This document shows, piece by piece, positions 46,084 through 54,299 of a stretch of 64,000 bases of DNA. A program made the position numbers and the translations under genes. Every line of letters starts with the position of its first letter. The stretch's first letter is position 1. Origin of the DNA: Atopobiaceae bacterium (lineage in GTDB: Bacteria; Actinomycetota; Coriobacteriia; Coriobacteriales; Atopobiaceae); NCBI GenBank assembly GCA_017510785.1, contig JAFWMH010000054.1, forward strand, positions 1-64,000, read 5' to 3'. The notes under the pieces were generated by a model, which saw only the letters and a program-made list of their open reading frames with translations, was not told the DNA's origin and did not search any database.

Positions 46084-48043
46084 GCACGACAAGCGACAAC
46101 AGCGAAACCAAGGCGTGCCCGGCAAGGGCAGTCGTGGCAGGCGCGCCACGAATCCCACCAAAGTGGCAGGTGCCACCTTACGCATGGTGTTTGGCTTTTA
46201 TCCGCTACAGTTCACCCTCATGATGCTGTGCGTGGTGACGGCAGCCGTACTCTCCACCTTCCCCAGCATCGTGCTGCAACGGACCATCGACGTCGTCACC
46301 CGCACCTGGCAATCGGGTGATTGGGCAAGCGCCGCTCCCGAAATCACTCACATCGTCGTTATGCTCGTCACCATTTATGCAATTGCGCTCCTATGCCAAA
46401 TCGCGCAGACGCAACTTGGAGCCTTCCTCACGCAGGGCACCCTCAAGGAGATTCGCAACAAGATGTTCGACCACATGGAGGACCTCCCGGTGCGCTTCTT
46501 CGACCAAAACCAACGCGGTGACGTGATGAGCTACTACACCAACGACGTGGATGCGCTACGACAGCTCATTGGCGTCGCATTCCCCAACCTGCTCACCATG
46601 GCCATCTCCATGCTCTCGCTCACGGGCATCATGTTGTGGTACTCCATTCCGCTCTCCGCAGTCGTACTGGTGATGGTGTGCTTCATGGGCTGGCTTACGC
46701 GCTACATGGGTGGCAAGTCTGCACATTACTTTATTGCACAGCAACATGCCATTGGTCGCGCCGAGGGTTTTGCCGAGGAGGCCATGAACGGCCAAAAGGT
46801 GATTAAGGTATTCACCCACGAACGCGAAATGGAAGAGCAGTTCGACGCGGTAAACGACGAGCTCTTTGAGGCGGCCAAGAGCGCCAACATTTATTCCAAC
46901 ACGCTCGGTCCCGTCCTCATGAACCTGGGCAACATCTCGTATGTGGTCGTCGCACTCGCCGGTGGTTTGTTCCTCGGCCTCAGCATTCCCAACCCATGCA
47001 TTTCGGGCATGATCCTTTCCATCGACATCGTCATTCCGTTCCTTAACCTCACGAAGCGCTTCGCCGGGTCCATCGGCCAAATCTCGCACCAAATCAACTT
47101 CGTGGTAATGGGCCTCGCTGGTGCCGAGCGCATATTCCAACTGCTCGAAGAGGAGCCCGAGGTGGACGAGGGCTATGTGGACCTCGTACGCGTACGCATG
47201 GACGACGACATGGTAAATGTGGTGGAGGAGCTCGAGCTTACCGACCGCACGGGCATATGGGCGTGGAAGCACCCGCATCAGGCAACTGGCGTAGTGGATT
47301 ACGTACCCGTGATGGGTGACGTGGTGCTCGATGACGTGGACTTTGGCTATGTGCCCGACCACCTTGTGCTCCACCACATCACGCTCGACGCCTTCCCCGG
47401 CCAAAAGGTCGCCTTCGTGGGCGCTACCGGAGCTGGCAAAACAACCATTACGAACCTCATCAACCGCTTTTACGACATCGCCGACGGCAAGATTCGCTAC
47501 GACGGCATAAATGTGAACAAAATGAAGAAGAGCGCCCTGCGGCACTCGCTCGGCATCGTTTTGCAAGACGTCAACCTCTTTACCGGCACCGTAATGGACA
47601 ACATCCGCTATGGCCGGCTCAATGCCACTGACGAGGAATGCAAGCAGGCCGCCAAGCTCGTTGGCGCCCATGACTTCATCCGCCGTCTCCCCCAGGGCTA
47701 CGACACCATGCTCACCGACAACGCCGAGAGCCTCAGCCAGGGCCAACGACAGCTTCTCTCCATTGCGCGCGCCGCCGTCGCCGACCCGCCCGTCATGATT
47801 CTTGACGAGGCAACGAGCTCCATCGACACCCGCACCGAGCAAATCGTGAGCCGCGGCATGGACGCGCTAATGGAAGGCCGCACCACCTTCGTAATCGCCC
47901 ACCGTCTCTCCACCGTGCGCAACTCCGACGTCATCATCGTGCTCGACCACGGCAACATTATTGAGCGTGGTACGCACGACGAACTCATTGCCGCACGTGG
48001 CACCTACTACCAGCTCTACACTGGGGCCTTCGAACTCGAATAG
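46076..48043 (+). CDS. ABC exporter subunit with canonical ATP site (heterodimer partner 2)
   Basis: 655 aa; ATG 46076 with GGAGGGAGGTGAG upstream, overlapping the previous gene by eight bases. Six-helix exporter domain (about 45-335), an inserted ~35-residue segment after the membrane domain, and an ATPase with Walker A GATGAGKTT, Walker B MILDEATSSIDT with the catalytic Glu, and the switch His in FVIAHRLSTV. The signature motif reads LSQGQRQLLSIARA, with the first Gly as Gln, so the site facing partner 1 is the weak one. The two subunits together fit a TM287/288-like asymmetric heterodimer. Confidence 0.94.
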   Translation: MAKHDKRQQRNQGVPGKGSRGRRATNPTKVAGATLRMVFGFYPLQFTLMMLCVVTAAVLSTFPSIVLQRTIDVVTRTWQSGDWASAAPEITHIVVMLVTIYAIALLCQIAQTQLGAFLTQGTLKEIRNKMFDHMEDLPVRFFDQNQRGDVMSYYTNDVDALRQLIGVAFPNLLTMAISMLSLTGIMLWYSIPLSAVVLVMVCFMGWLTRYMGGKSAHYFIAQQHAIGRAEGFAEEAMNGQKVIKVFTHEREMEEQFDAVNDELFEAAKSANIYSNTLGPVLMNLGNISYVVVALAGGLFLGLSIPNPCISGMILSIDIVIPFLNLTKRFAGSIGQISHQINFVVMGLAGAERIFQLLEEEPEVDEGYVDLVRVRMDDDMVNVVEELELTDRTGIWAWKHPHQATGVVDYVPVMGDVVLDDVDFGYVPDHLVLHHITLDAFPGQKVAFVGATGAGKTTITNLINRFYDIADGKIRYDGINVNKMKKSALRHSLGIVLQDVNLFTGTVMDNIRYGRLNATDEECKQAAKLVGAHDFIRRLPQGYDTMLTDNAESLSQGQRQLLSIARAAVADPPVMILDEATSSIDTRTEQIVSRGMDALMEGRTTFVIAHRLSTVRNSDVIIVLDHGNIIERGTHDELIAARGTYYQLYTGAFELE

Positions 48044-48103
48044 CAGCCCAACCAAAAGAAGCGCTATTATAGACGCACTTTACGCAACGATTGGAGATAT
48101 ACC

Positions 48104-48811
48104 ATGGCAAACATGAGCCGACGCTCGTTTCTCGGCATCGCAGGCATCGCCTCACTCTCGCTGGTGGCATGTGGCGGCACCAATGCCTCAACCAGCACGA
48201 CCGAAGAGGCGGCAACGAACGAGAGCGCCGAGAACGGAAGCGCCGAGAGCGCCACGGAAGAAGCTGGCAAAATCGTAGGCGGCGTGCTGGTTACCCCCTA
48301 CGACGAGGGCTATAGCACGGGCAAGCACCACGCCACCATAAAGGTGAAGGACTTTGGCTCCATCAAGCTGGAGCTCAACGCCAGCAACGCACCGATTACG
48401 GTAAGCAACTTTGCCCATCTCGTTAACGAGAAGTTCTACGATGGCCTTACGTTCCATCGCATCATTAAGGACTTCATGGTGCAAGGCGGCGATCCCAACG
48501 GCGATGGCACCGGTGGCTCCGACGTCAACATAACGGGTGAGTTTTCCGAGAACGGCATTTTAAACGCCATTCAGCACAAACGCGGCGTTATTTCCATGGC
48601 GCGCTCGGGCGAGCCCAACTCGGGCAGCTCGCAATTCTTTATTGTGCACAAGGACTCTAGCCACCTCGACGGCCAGTATGCCGCCTTCGGCAAGGTTACC
48701 GAAGGCATGGATGTGGTTGATAAACTTGCCGAGGTGCCCGCGGAGGAAGGCACCGGCGCCGTTGACCCCAAGAATCAGCCAGTGATAACCTCCATCGTGA
48801 TGGACGACTAG
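48104..48811 (+). CDS. Tat-exported lipoprotein peptidyl-prolyl isomerase (cyclophilin)
   Basis: 235 aa. The N-terminus has a twin-arginine motif SRRSFLG followed by a hydrophobic stretch and a lipobox LVAC (Cys about 23), so it is a Tat substrate that becomes lipid-anchored. After a Glu/Ala/Thr linker (25-55), residues 70-235 form a cyclophilin: FYDGLTFHRIIKDFMVQGGD with the catalytic Arg, SGSSQFFIV and YAAFGKVTEGMDVVDKL. Catalyses proline isomerisation in exported proteins. The ABC exporter genes end 60 bases upstream; a clear terminator follows. Confidence 0.95.
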   Translation: MANMSRRSFLGIAGIASLSLVACGGTNASTSTTEEAATNESAENGSAESATEEAGKIVGGVLVTPYDEGYSTGKHHATIKVKDFGSIKLELNASNAPITVSNFAHLVNEKFYDGLTFHRIIKDFMVQGGDPNGDGTGGSDVNITGEFSENGILNAIQHKRGVISMARSGEPNSGSSQFFIVHKDSSHLDGQYAAFGKVTEGMDVVDKLAEVPAEEGTGAVDPKNQPVITSIVMDD

Positions 48812-48829
48812 AACATCGCGCGCGCACCC

Positions 48830-48866
48830 TTCGCCCGGAAACATAGTTCCGGGCGAAGTTACTTTT
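48830..48866 (+). terminator. Intrinsic terminator after the cyclophilin gene
   Basis: Perfect 11-bp stem TTCGCCCGGAA at 48830-48840 with TTCCGGGCGAA at 48847-48857, six-base loop, followed by GTTACTTTT. Located 18 bases after the stop codon. Confidence 0.85.
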
Positions 48867-48892
48867 GGAAGAGCATTAACGAAGGGACAAAC

Positions 48893-51250
48893 ATGCACAG
48901 GACGAGACGCACGCGCAAAGCTCACCCAATAGTAGCCATTGGCCTCAGCCTCAGCCTCGTGATGAGCAGTCTGCCAGCACCGGCGTTGGGCGAGGCCTTT
49001 GAAGAGGTGCCTGAAGAGGTCGCATCTGCTTCCGAAACCTCGTCGTCTTCGCAAGCCAACACGGACGAAATGCTCGCGTCGGAGATTTTTGCCCAACTGG
49101 CAAACGTCCCCACAACGGGAAGCCAAGCAAATGCCGATGACGCTCTTCAAGCAGCTTTGGCAGGAGAGCCGAGCACATCGGCCGGCATAGCGCATGCTTT
49201 TGTACAGCTCGCGCAAGAGCAAAACCTCGGAGCGCAAGTGGTGCTGGGCAACGATGGAACGTCGTGGAACGTTGTGAACATAGCGGGGCAATGGCAACAC
49301 GTCGATGCCGCACGCGCCGAAAGTGCCGACGACACTCGCTGGCTTCTCGCGGACGATGCCCAGTTCTCAATCCTGGCACCAGAAAGCGCGCCTTGGACCA
49401 TTGTGGACGACTCAGCTGCGCCCACTATTGCAAGCGATGAAGCCGCGGAAGCCTCCATGGAGGAAGTTCCCGTTCAAGCGACGGAACGCGTCCAACCTCC
49501 AAACGAGGAGACGCAGTCCGAAGAGGGAGCCGAGAAAACCGAAGAAGAGCTCCAAGCCGAACCCAAGCCAGAGGACGCAGAAGCCATCGAAGCGGGTATC
49601 GATGCCGAGCAAGAAGCCCAAGCGGCAACCAGCGAAAACCAGCAAGCACCGCATTCCAAAGCTTCCCCCATCACTTCCGACGAAGCGAAAAACACATCGG
49701 AACCTAGTACTACATCCAATGGCTCAACAGCACCAGCGAAGCCAGCGAACTCGCAACAAATGGGCTTGGACGCCATGGCGGCAAACGACGACAACTACCG
49801 CATCGCAGGTAAGGCGGACTATACCAGCGCACGTCAAATCCTAACCATCACAAACAACGAGCGAAAGGCGCAGGGATGCTCAACGCTTCATATGAACCGT
49901 GAGTTGCAAGAGGTCGCAATGCGCCGCGCGGCCGAAATCTCCCTTAACTTCTCGCACCAGCGGCCCGACGGTTCAAACTGCGATTCCCTCTCAAGCAAAA
50001 TGTACGCAGAGAACATTGCGGCAGGATACGGCTCCGCCGAAGCCATCATGAGCCAATGGATGAACAGCCCGGATCATAGGTCCAACATCTTGTGGAAAGG
50101 GTTCACCTCAATGGGTGTTGGCTGTTTTCAAACCGGGTCAATCGCCTACTGGGTACAGGTATTTGGATACGATGCTGGCACGAACAGCTATGCTGGTGAC
50201 GGCGTGCAAAACAAAACGTACCAAACCAATGTGAACTACAGCGTTATCTCACTTGACGGCAGCGGTTTCAACCTCAATAGGACTATGAGCAATCCCCTGC
50301 CATTGAACAGCGGCGAAACCTTCCAGTTGGAGGTTGGCATACAAAACCCCGGATGGAGTGCAGCATACTGTACGCCCGACGCCTCAACCTTTACATGGAA
50401 GAGCTCCAACACCGCCATCGCCACCGTCTCGAACAAGGGCCTGGTGAAGGCCGGAGGCACCGGCGGCACGGCAACCATCACTGCGACGAGTCCTGGCAAA
50501 AAATCGTGGAGCATCAAGGTCAAGACGACCAAGGCACTTTCCCTTGCAAAGGCCAGTGTGTCCAAGATTGGAAACAAGCCCTACACGGGTAGGCAAATAC
50601 GACCCAAGCCAACGGTGAAACTAGGGTCTCGCACCCTAAAGCTAGGCACCGATTACACGCTCAAGTGGTCCAACAATGTGAAGGGCGGCACCGCAACCAT
50701 CACCATAACGGGCAAGGGCACCTACTCAGGAACCAAAAAGGTCACCTTCAAGATCGTCGCACCAGGCGTTCAATACTACGTGCATCGCCAGACCTACGGC
50801 AACGAACCAGCATGGTCCAAGGCAAATGGCGCACAGTCGGGTACGACCGGCGAGTCCAAGCGGCTCGAAGGCATTTGGATTCGCCTCAACCAAAAGCCTG
50901 TTTCTGGCTCAATCCAATACAGGACGCATATCCAGAGCTATGGTTGGGAGAAATCTTGGAAAAGCGAAGGTCGCATGAGCGGAACCTCCGGAGAGTCCAA
51001 ACGTCTTGAGGCCATCCAAATCAAGTTGACTGGCGAGATGGCAAATAAATACGACGTGTACTACCGCGTCCACGCGCAGTCCTATGGCTGGATGGGTTGG
51101 GCGAAGAATGGCGCCTCTGCTGGCACGGCCGGACAGTCCAAGCGATTGGAAGCCATTCAAATCGTCGTGCTGCCCAAGGGCGCCAATCCCCCTGCAGCCA
51201 ACTACCGTGGCGCCAACCAAATGACCTCTCGGGCGTATGTAAAGAAGTAA
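48893..51250 (+). CDS. ChW-repeat exported CAP-domain protein
   Basis: 785 aa, ATG with GAAGGGA upstream. Order: signal peptide (1-34), degenerate transglutaminase-like domain with GEPSTSAGIAHAF, TSWNVVNIAGQWQHVDAA (about 85-170), acidic linker, CAP/SCP domain (about 310-440: ITNNERKAQG, NFSHQRPDG, YAENIAAGY, HRSNIL, YWVQVFGYD), two Ig-like modules (about 470-545 and 545-625, the second with KPTVKLGSRTLKLGTDYTL), and one ChW triplet (about 625-765). CAP proteins bind sterols, glycans or proteins and a few are proteases; function in bacteria is mostly unknown. Same targeting parts as the hydrolases nearby, but no hydrolase domain. Confidence 0.9.
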   Translation: MHRTRRTRKAHPIVAIGLSLSLVMSSLPAPALGEAFEEVPEEVASASETSSSSQANTDEMLASEIFAQLANVPTTGSQANADDALQAALAGEPSTSAGIAHAFVQLAQEQNLGAQVVLGNDGTSWNVVNIAGQWQHVDAARAESADDTRWLLADDAQFSILAPESAPWTIVDDSAAPTIASDEAAEASMEEVPVQATERVQPPNEETQSEEGAEKTEEELQAEPKPEDAEAIEAGIDAEQEAQAATSENQQAPHSKASPITSDEAKNTSEPSTTSNGSTAPAKPANSQQMGLDAMAANDDNYRIAGKADYTSARQILTITNNERKAQGCSTLHMNRELQEVAMRRAAEISLNFSHQRPDGSNCDSLSSKMYAENIAAGYGSAEAIMSQWMNSPDHRSNILWKGFTSMGVGCFQTGSIAYWVQVFGYDAGTNSYAGDGVQNKTYQTNVNYSVISLDGSGFNLNRTMSNPLPLNSGETFQLEVGIQNPGWSAAYCTPDASTFTWKSSNTAIATVSNKGLVKAGGTGGTATITATSPGKKSWSIKVKTTKALSLAKASVSKIGNKPYTGRQIRPKPTVKLGSRTLKLGTDYTLKWSNNVKGGTATITITGKGTYSGTKKVTFKIVAPGVQYYVHRQTYGNEPAWSKANGAQSGTTGESKRLEGIWIRLNQKPVSGSIQYRTHIQSYGWEKSWKSEGRMSGTSGESKRLEAIQIKLTGEMANKYDVYYRVHAQSYGWMGWAKNGASAGTAGQSKRLEAIQIVVLPKGANPPAANYRGANQMTSRAYVKK

Positions 51251-51260
51251 CGAACAGGGA

Positions 51261-51333
51261 GTGGCCCGGAGGAGCAGCCGCGCGCAGTTCCGCAGGAACG
51301 AGGATTGTTTGAGCACGGCGCCCTCCGGGCCAC
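51261..51333 (+). repeat. Dispersed palindromic intergenic repeat, copy 1
   Basis: 73 bases. The ends GTGGCCCGGAGG and CCCTCCGGGCCAC pair; the interior holds the conserved string GCGCGCAGTTCCGCAGGAAC, with GTTCC-GCA-GGAAC as an inner hairpin, and TGTTTGAGC. It starts 10 bases after the CAP-domain gene. A further conserved flank (CACGCACAGGGGGAATGACG) follows and recurs at about 51483. Confidence 0.85.
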
Positions 51334-51378
51334 GCACAGGGGGAATGACGCCTCCGCGGGCAGCCGGAAGAACCGGGA

Positions 51379-51448
51379 GCGGCCCGGCAGGGCTGCCGCG
51401 CGCAGTTCCACCAGACGTGGACTGTTTGAGCTTTACCCTCCGGGCCAC
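51379..51448 (+). repeat. Dispersed palindromic intergenic repeat, copy 2
   Basis: 70 bases, same orientation as copy 1 and 45 bases away. The inner stem has changed sequence but kept pairing: CCAC and GTGG replace the TTCC/GGAA pair. The outer stem GCGGCCCGG/CCGGGCCAC is kept, apart from one pair. TCTTTAGG follows at 51468, as it does after copy 3. Confidence 0.8.
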
Positions 51449-51521
51449 GAACGTGTCGCTTGACTATTCTTTAGGAGCAGGCCACGCACAAGGGGAACGA
51501 CGCCTTTGTGGACAGGTGCAA

Positions 51522-53132
51522 TCAGCATCCGTTGTACGCGCGGAAGCGCTCAACCGCCTCCCGGTACTTCTCGAGCTGCGCCTCGTTCCAAGCCCCCATG
51601 TCATCCGAGGTAAGGAGCACCCCTCCGGTGCTTGTATTGGTTACGAACATCGCCACGCGTTGCGACGCCGAAAGAGCTACGCCCTCCTCACGCAAGATGA
51701 GCACGTCTGGATCGCAGCGGAACACGCGCCCATCCAAATGCGCACGCCCACGTGCGTTTGCCAAGGAAAGCTTCGTGCTCACACGCTCACGCTGCAGCAT
51801 GCGCGCATATGGCTTTCCGTCCCAATCGAGACCAACGTCTTGCCCCACGCGACAATACTCGCATCTCCCGAACGCAGAGACAAGCGGCACGCCGCAGAAG
51901 AGCAGCCTCGTTCCTTCGGGGACGCTTGCGCGCAACAGGTCGAGGGCATCTGCCATCTGCTCGCCGCGGTTGAGTCCATCGTGGATTACCATGCAGGCGG
52001 CATAGAGGAAATCAAGCTTAAGCAAGCCGAATCCCCACTCCTGCGTAACCGTACGCAACACGTCTGCCACGTACTCACGAACCTCCTCGTTGTTGACGTC
52101 GAGCGCGAACGATCCGTTCCAATTGTTCCCCGCAACCACCATCTCGCCATGTTCGTCACGCAGTATCCATTCGGGATGCTCCTCGAAGAGCTTAGACTCA
52201 CGTTCGCACACGAAGGGTGCCAGCCACAATCCCGGCAACAATCCCCGCGCCGACGCCTCACGCGCCATAACTGCCACGCCATCGGGAAACTTTTGCCTAT
52301 CGCACTCAAGCCAGTCCCCCACCTTGGCGTACCCGTCGTCGATTTGGAACACGGGATCCATCCCCGTGAGGTCTAGCTCCCCCAGTACCTGCGAAACCCC
52401 ATCCAAGTCGTGCCGCAGCGTTTCGACATCAACGGCCTCATAGCGACGATACCAGCTACAGTAGCCAAGAATCGGTCGCGCCTCCCGCGGCCGAATCCCC
52501 GCAAGCATGAGCCAACGATCAATCGCGCTCTCCAACGTACCGCCCGTCACGGCAAGCCCGAGCACCTCGCATTTCTCTCCGGCCTCGAGCATGCGTGCAG
52601 GCGGTTCCTTGGCAAACACAAGCGTTCCCGCCTCCGCATCCTCACGAATCACGGTAAAGCCCGAATCCTCGTTCAAAGAACCGATGAGCAGCACTTCATT
52701 GCCCTGGCGCAGGTAACAGTAGCCGAATCCATGCTGATGCCCCGGACGCGCATCCTCGCTCACAAAACGATAGTCGCCGCTGCCATCAAGCGCATGCGCA
52801 TCAATCACCGAGCGAGGTGCGCGCGTAAGGCCCCACATGCGACCCATTATGGGCCTCTCCACACTATCGGTCCACGAATTGTATCCGTTGAGGTAAATCG
52901 CGTCGGCGTCTTCAAGTGCCACCCTTATGGTAGCCACAACCTCGTCGATAACCACAGGCACCGATGGATGTACCGTTACGCGACGCACTTCCTCGTTGCC
53001 GCGCACCGTAACTCCCAACGCCCGCGCGTCATTGCCACCCGTAGCGCCTCCATTGCCAGAAATCACCACTTGGCGCCGACGCTCCACACCCGGCACATGG
53101 TACGCAATACGAATGATGGGACCAAACGACAT
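51522..53132 (-). CDS. Alpha-galactosidase-like glycoside hydrolase, family GH36
   Basis: 536 aa, ATG with GGAG upstream. GH36/melibiase barrel: GYCSWYRRYEAVD at about residue 225, QIDDGYAKVGDW, WLAPFVCERES, then WGFGLLKLDFLYAA with the likely nucleophile Asp, and CRVGQDVGLDWDG with the likely acid/base Asp. No signal peptide, so it acts in the cytosol on imported galactosides. It is shorter than typical GH36 (about 700), with a reduced N-terminal beta-domain, which resembles archaeal and small GH36 members. No sugar transporter is next to it. It is convergent with the ChW/CAP gene across the repeats. Confidence 0.88.
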   Translation of the reverse strand: MSFGPIIRIAYHVPGVERRRQVVISGNGGATGGNDARALGVTVRGNEEVRRVTVHPSVPVVIDEVVATIRVALEDADAIYLNGYNSWTDSVERPIMGRMWGLTRAPRSVIDAHALDGSGDYRFVSEDARPGHQHGFGYCYLRQGNEVLLIGSLNEDSGFTVIREDAEAGTLVFAKEPPARMLEAGEKCEVLGLAVTGGTLESAIDRWLMLAGIRPREARPILGYCSWYRRYEAVDVETLRHDLDGVSQVLGELDLTGMDPVFQIDDGYAKVGDWLECDRQKFPDGVAVMAREASARGLLPGLWLAPFVCERESKLFEEHPEWILRDEHGEMVVAGNNWNGSFALDVNNEEVREYVADVLRTVTQEWGFGLLKLDFLYAACMVIHDGLNRGEQMADALDLLRASVPEGTRLLFCGVPLVSAFGRCEYCRVGQDVGLDWDGKPYARMLQRERVSTKLSLANARGRAHLDGRVFRCDPDVLILREEGVALSASQRVAMFVTNTSTGGVLLTSDDMGAWNEAQLEKYREAVERFRAYNGC

Positions 53133-53325
53133 GTTGTTCTCCGTTCTGTGCTTATCTCACGAAAACACCGATAGACGTTCACGCATGGTCAATTATGACA
53201 CATAACGAGTGGCCGCATAATAACGACGAGTTGCAGTTCAACCCCATACTCCTCATCGCTATGTGAGACAATACCCATATCCCGGCAATGCGCGCAACGG
53301 TTCGACACATCACAGGAGGGTATCG

Positions 53326-53835
53326 ATGCTCGGAGTATGCCTGCTCTTTGTAGGAGCGGTTCTCATAAATAACGGCTTATGCGGACTTGCACACGTTGAC
53401 AAGCGCTCAGCAGCCGTAATGAACCTCTTCGTAGGTGGGTTATCAATCGTTATAAACGTGATCTCGCTCGTGGTGGGCAACTACTACGCTGCGGGAACGG
53501 GCCTCTTGTTCGGGTTCACGTATTTGTTCGTGGCGCTCAACAACCTCATGGCCAACGAAAGTCCCCTGCCTTTCGCATGGTTTAGCCTCTTCGTGGCAAT
53601 AAACGCCATAGTGTTCGGCACCGTTGAGGGCTTCCTTGGCAGTGAGGCGCTAGGCATCGTTGCCGACGTGCGCTGGGCTGGCATTTGGTACCTGTGGGCA
53701 ATTCTTTGGGCAACCGCCTTTGTGGAGGACGTGCTCGGCAAGAAACTCGGCACGTTTGTTCCAGCTCTTCAGGTGTTCGAAGGCATCGTAACGGCGTGGA
53801 TTCCCGGCGTTATGATGCTGCTGTGCGTTTGGTGA
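53326..53835 (+). CDS. AmiS/UreI family urea or amide channel
   Basis: 169 aa, ATG with AGGAGGG upstream. Six predicted membrane helices over the whole length. Matches AmiS/UreI: it begins MLGVCLLFVGAVLINNGLCG, and contains LLFGFTYLFVALNNL and RWAGIWYLWAILW. UreI is a proton-gated urea channel; AmiS serves short-chain amides. No urease or amidase gene is in the window, so the substrate is open. Confidence 0.9.
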   Translation: MLGVCLLFVGAVLINNGLCGLAHVDKRSAAVMNLFVGGLSIVINVISLVVGNYYAAGTGLLFGFTYLFVALNNLMANESPLPFAWFSLFVAINAIVFGTVEGFLGSEALGIVADVRWAGIWYLWAILWATAFVEDVLGKKLGTFVPALQVFEGIVTAWIPGVMMLLCVW

Positions 53836-53846
53836 GGCGAAAGAGT

Positions 53847-54134
53847 ATGGCAAGCAACAAACGCTCGGCGTTGCGCCAACAACGAGCAGCTTTTGAATCG
53901 CAACTTTCCGGCCTCGACGACGTATTCGCACGCGAAGAGCGACGCCAAAACAGTCTTAACGCCCATAAGGAAACTGCACGCAAACACAAGGCGTGCAGTT
54001 CCAAGAATCGCTATCCGACGGGCCTCGACGCGCGTATCGCCATTGCCGCATGCGAAGAACGTGGGATCACAGGTCTCAGCTGTTATCGATGCACCTACTG
54101 CAATGGCTGGCACCTCACCTCGCATCCTCGCTGA
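53847..54134 (+). CDS. Small basic protein with C-terminal CxxC-WH motif
   Basis: 95 aa; ATG 12 bases after the channel gene, with GAGGCGAAAG upstream, so probably co-transcribed. Coiled-coil-like N-terminal half (LRQQRAAFESQLSGLDDVFA) and a C-terminal pattern CYRCTYCNGWHLTSH that could bind zinc with two Cys and two His. Similar YRCxxCxGWHL endings occur in small actinobacterial and phage proteins of unknown role. Function unknown. Confidence 0.72.
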   Translation: MASNKRSALRQQRAAFESQLSGLDDVFAREERRQNSLNAHKETARKHKACSSKNRYPTGLDARIAIAACEERGITGLSCYRCTYCNGWHLTSHPR

Positions 54135-54191
54135 TTGCAGCGCGCGGAGGAACTCGTCCTACCCCGCCCTAAAGAATCGTAAAACCGAAAA

Positions 54192-54262
54192 GTGGCCCGG
54201 AGGAGCAGCCGCGCGCAGTTCCGCAGGCCCGATAGCTGTTTGAGCTTTGCCCTCCGGGCCAC
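54192..54262 (+). repeat. Dispersed palindromic intergenic repeat, copy 3
   Basis: 71 bases, same orientation as the others. AGTGGCCCGGAGG and CCTCCGGGCCACT form a 13-bp outer stem. It is nested in a second inverted pair, CCCTAAAGA at 54167-54175 and TCTTTAGGG at 54282-54290. It lies between two convergent genes, 57 and 37 bases from their ends. Confidence 0.85.
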
Positions 54263-54299
54263 TGGCAGGGCATTTGGCTCATCTTTAGGGACAGGGTCC

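Noticed and set aside
46556-47842. 428-codon minus-strand open frame
   Set aside because: Shadow of the second ABC exporter subunit; His/Val-rich nonsense composition.
51261-52376. 371-codon plus-strand frame over repeats and the GH36 gene
   Set aside because: Begins in the palindromic repeats and then runs antisense to the GH36 gene, whose catalytic motifs are clear.
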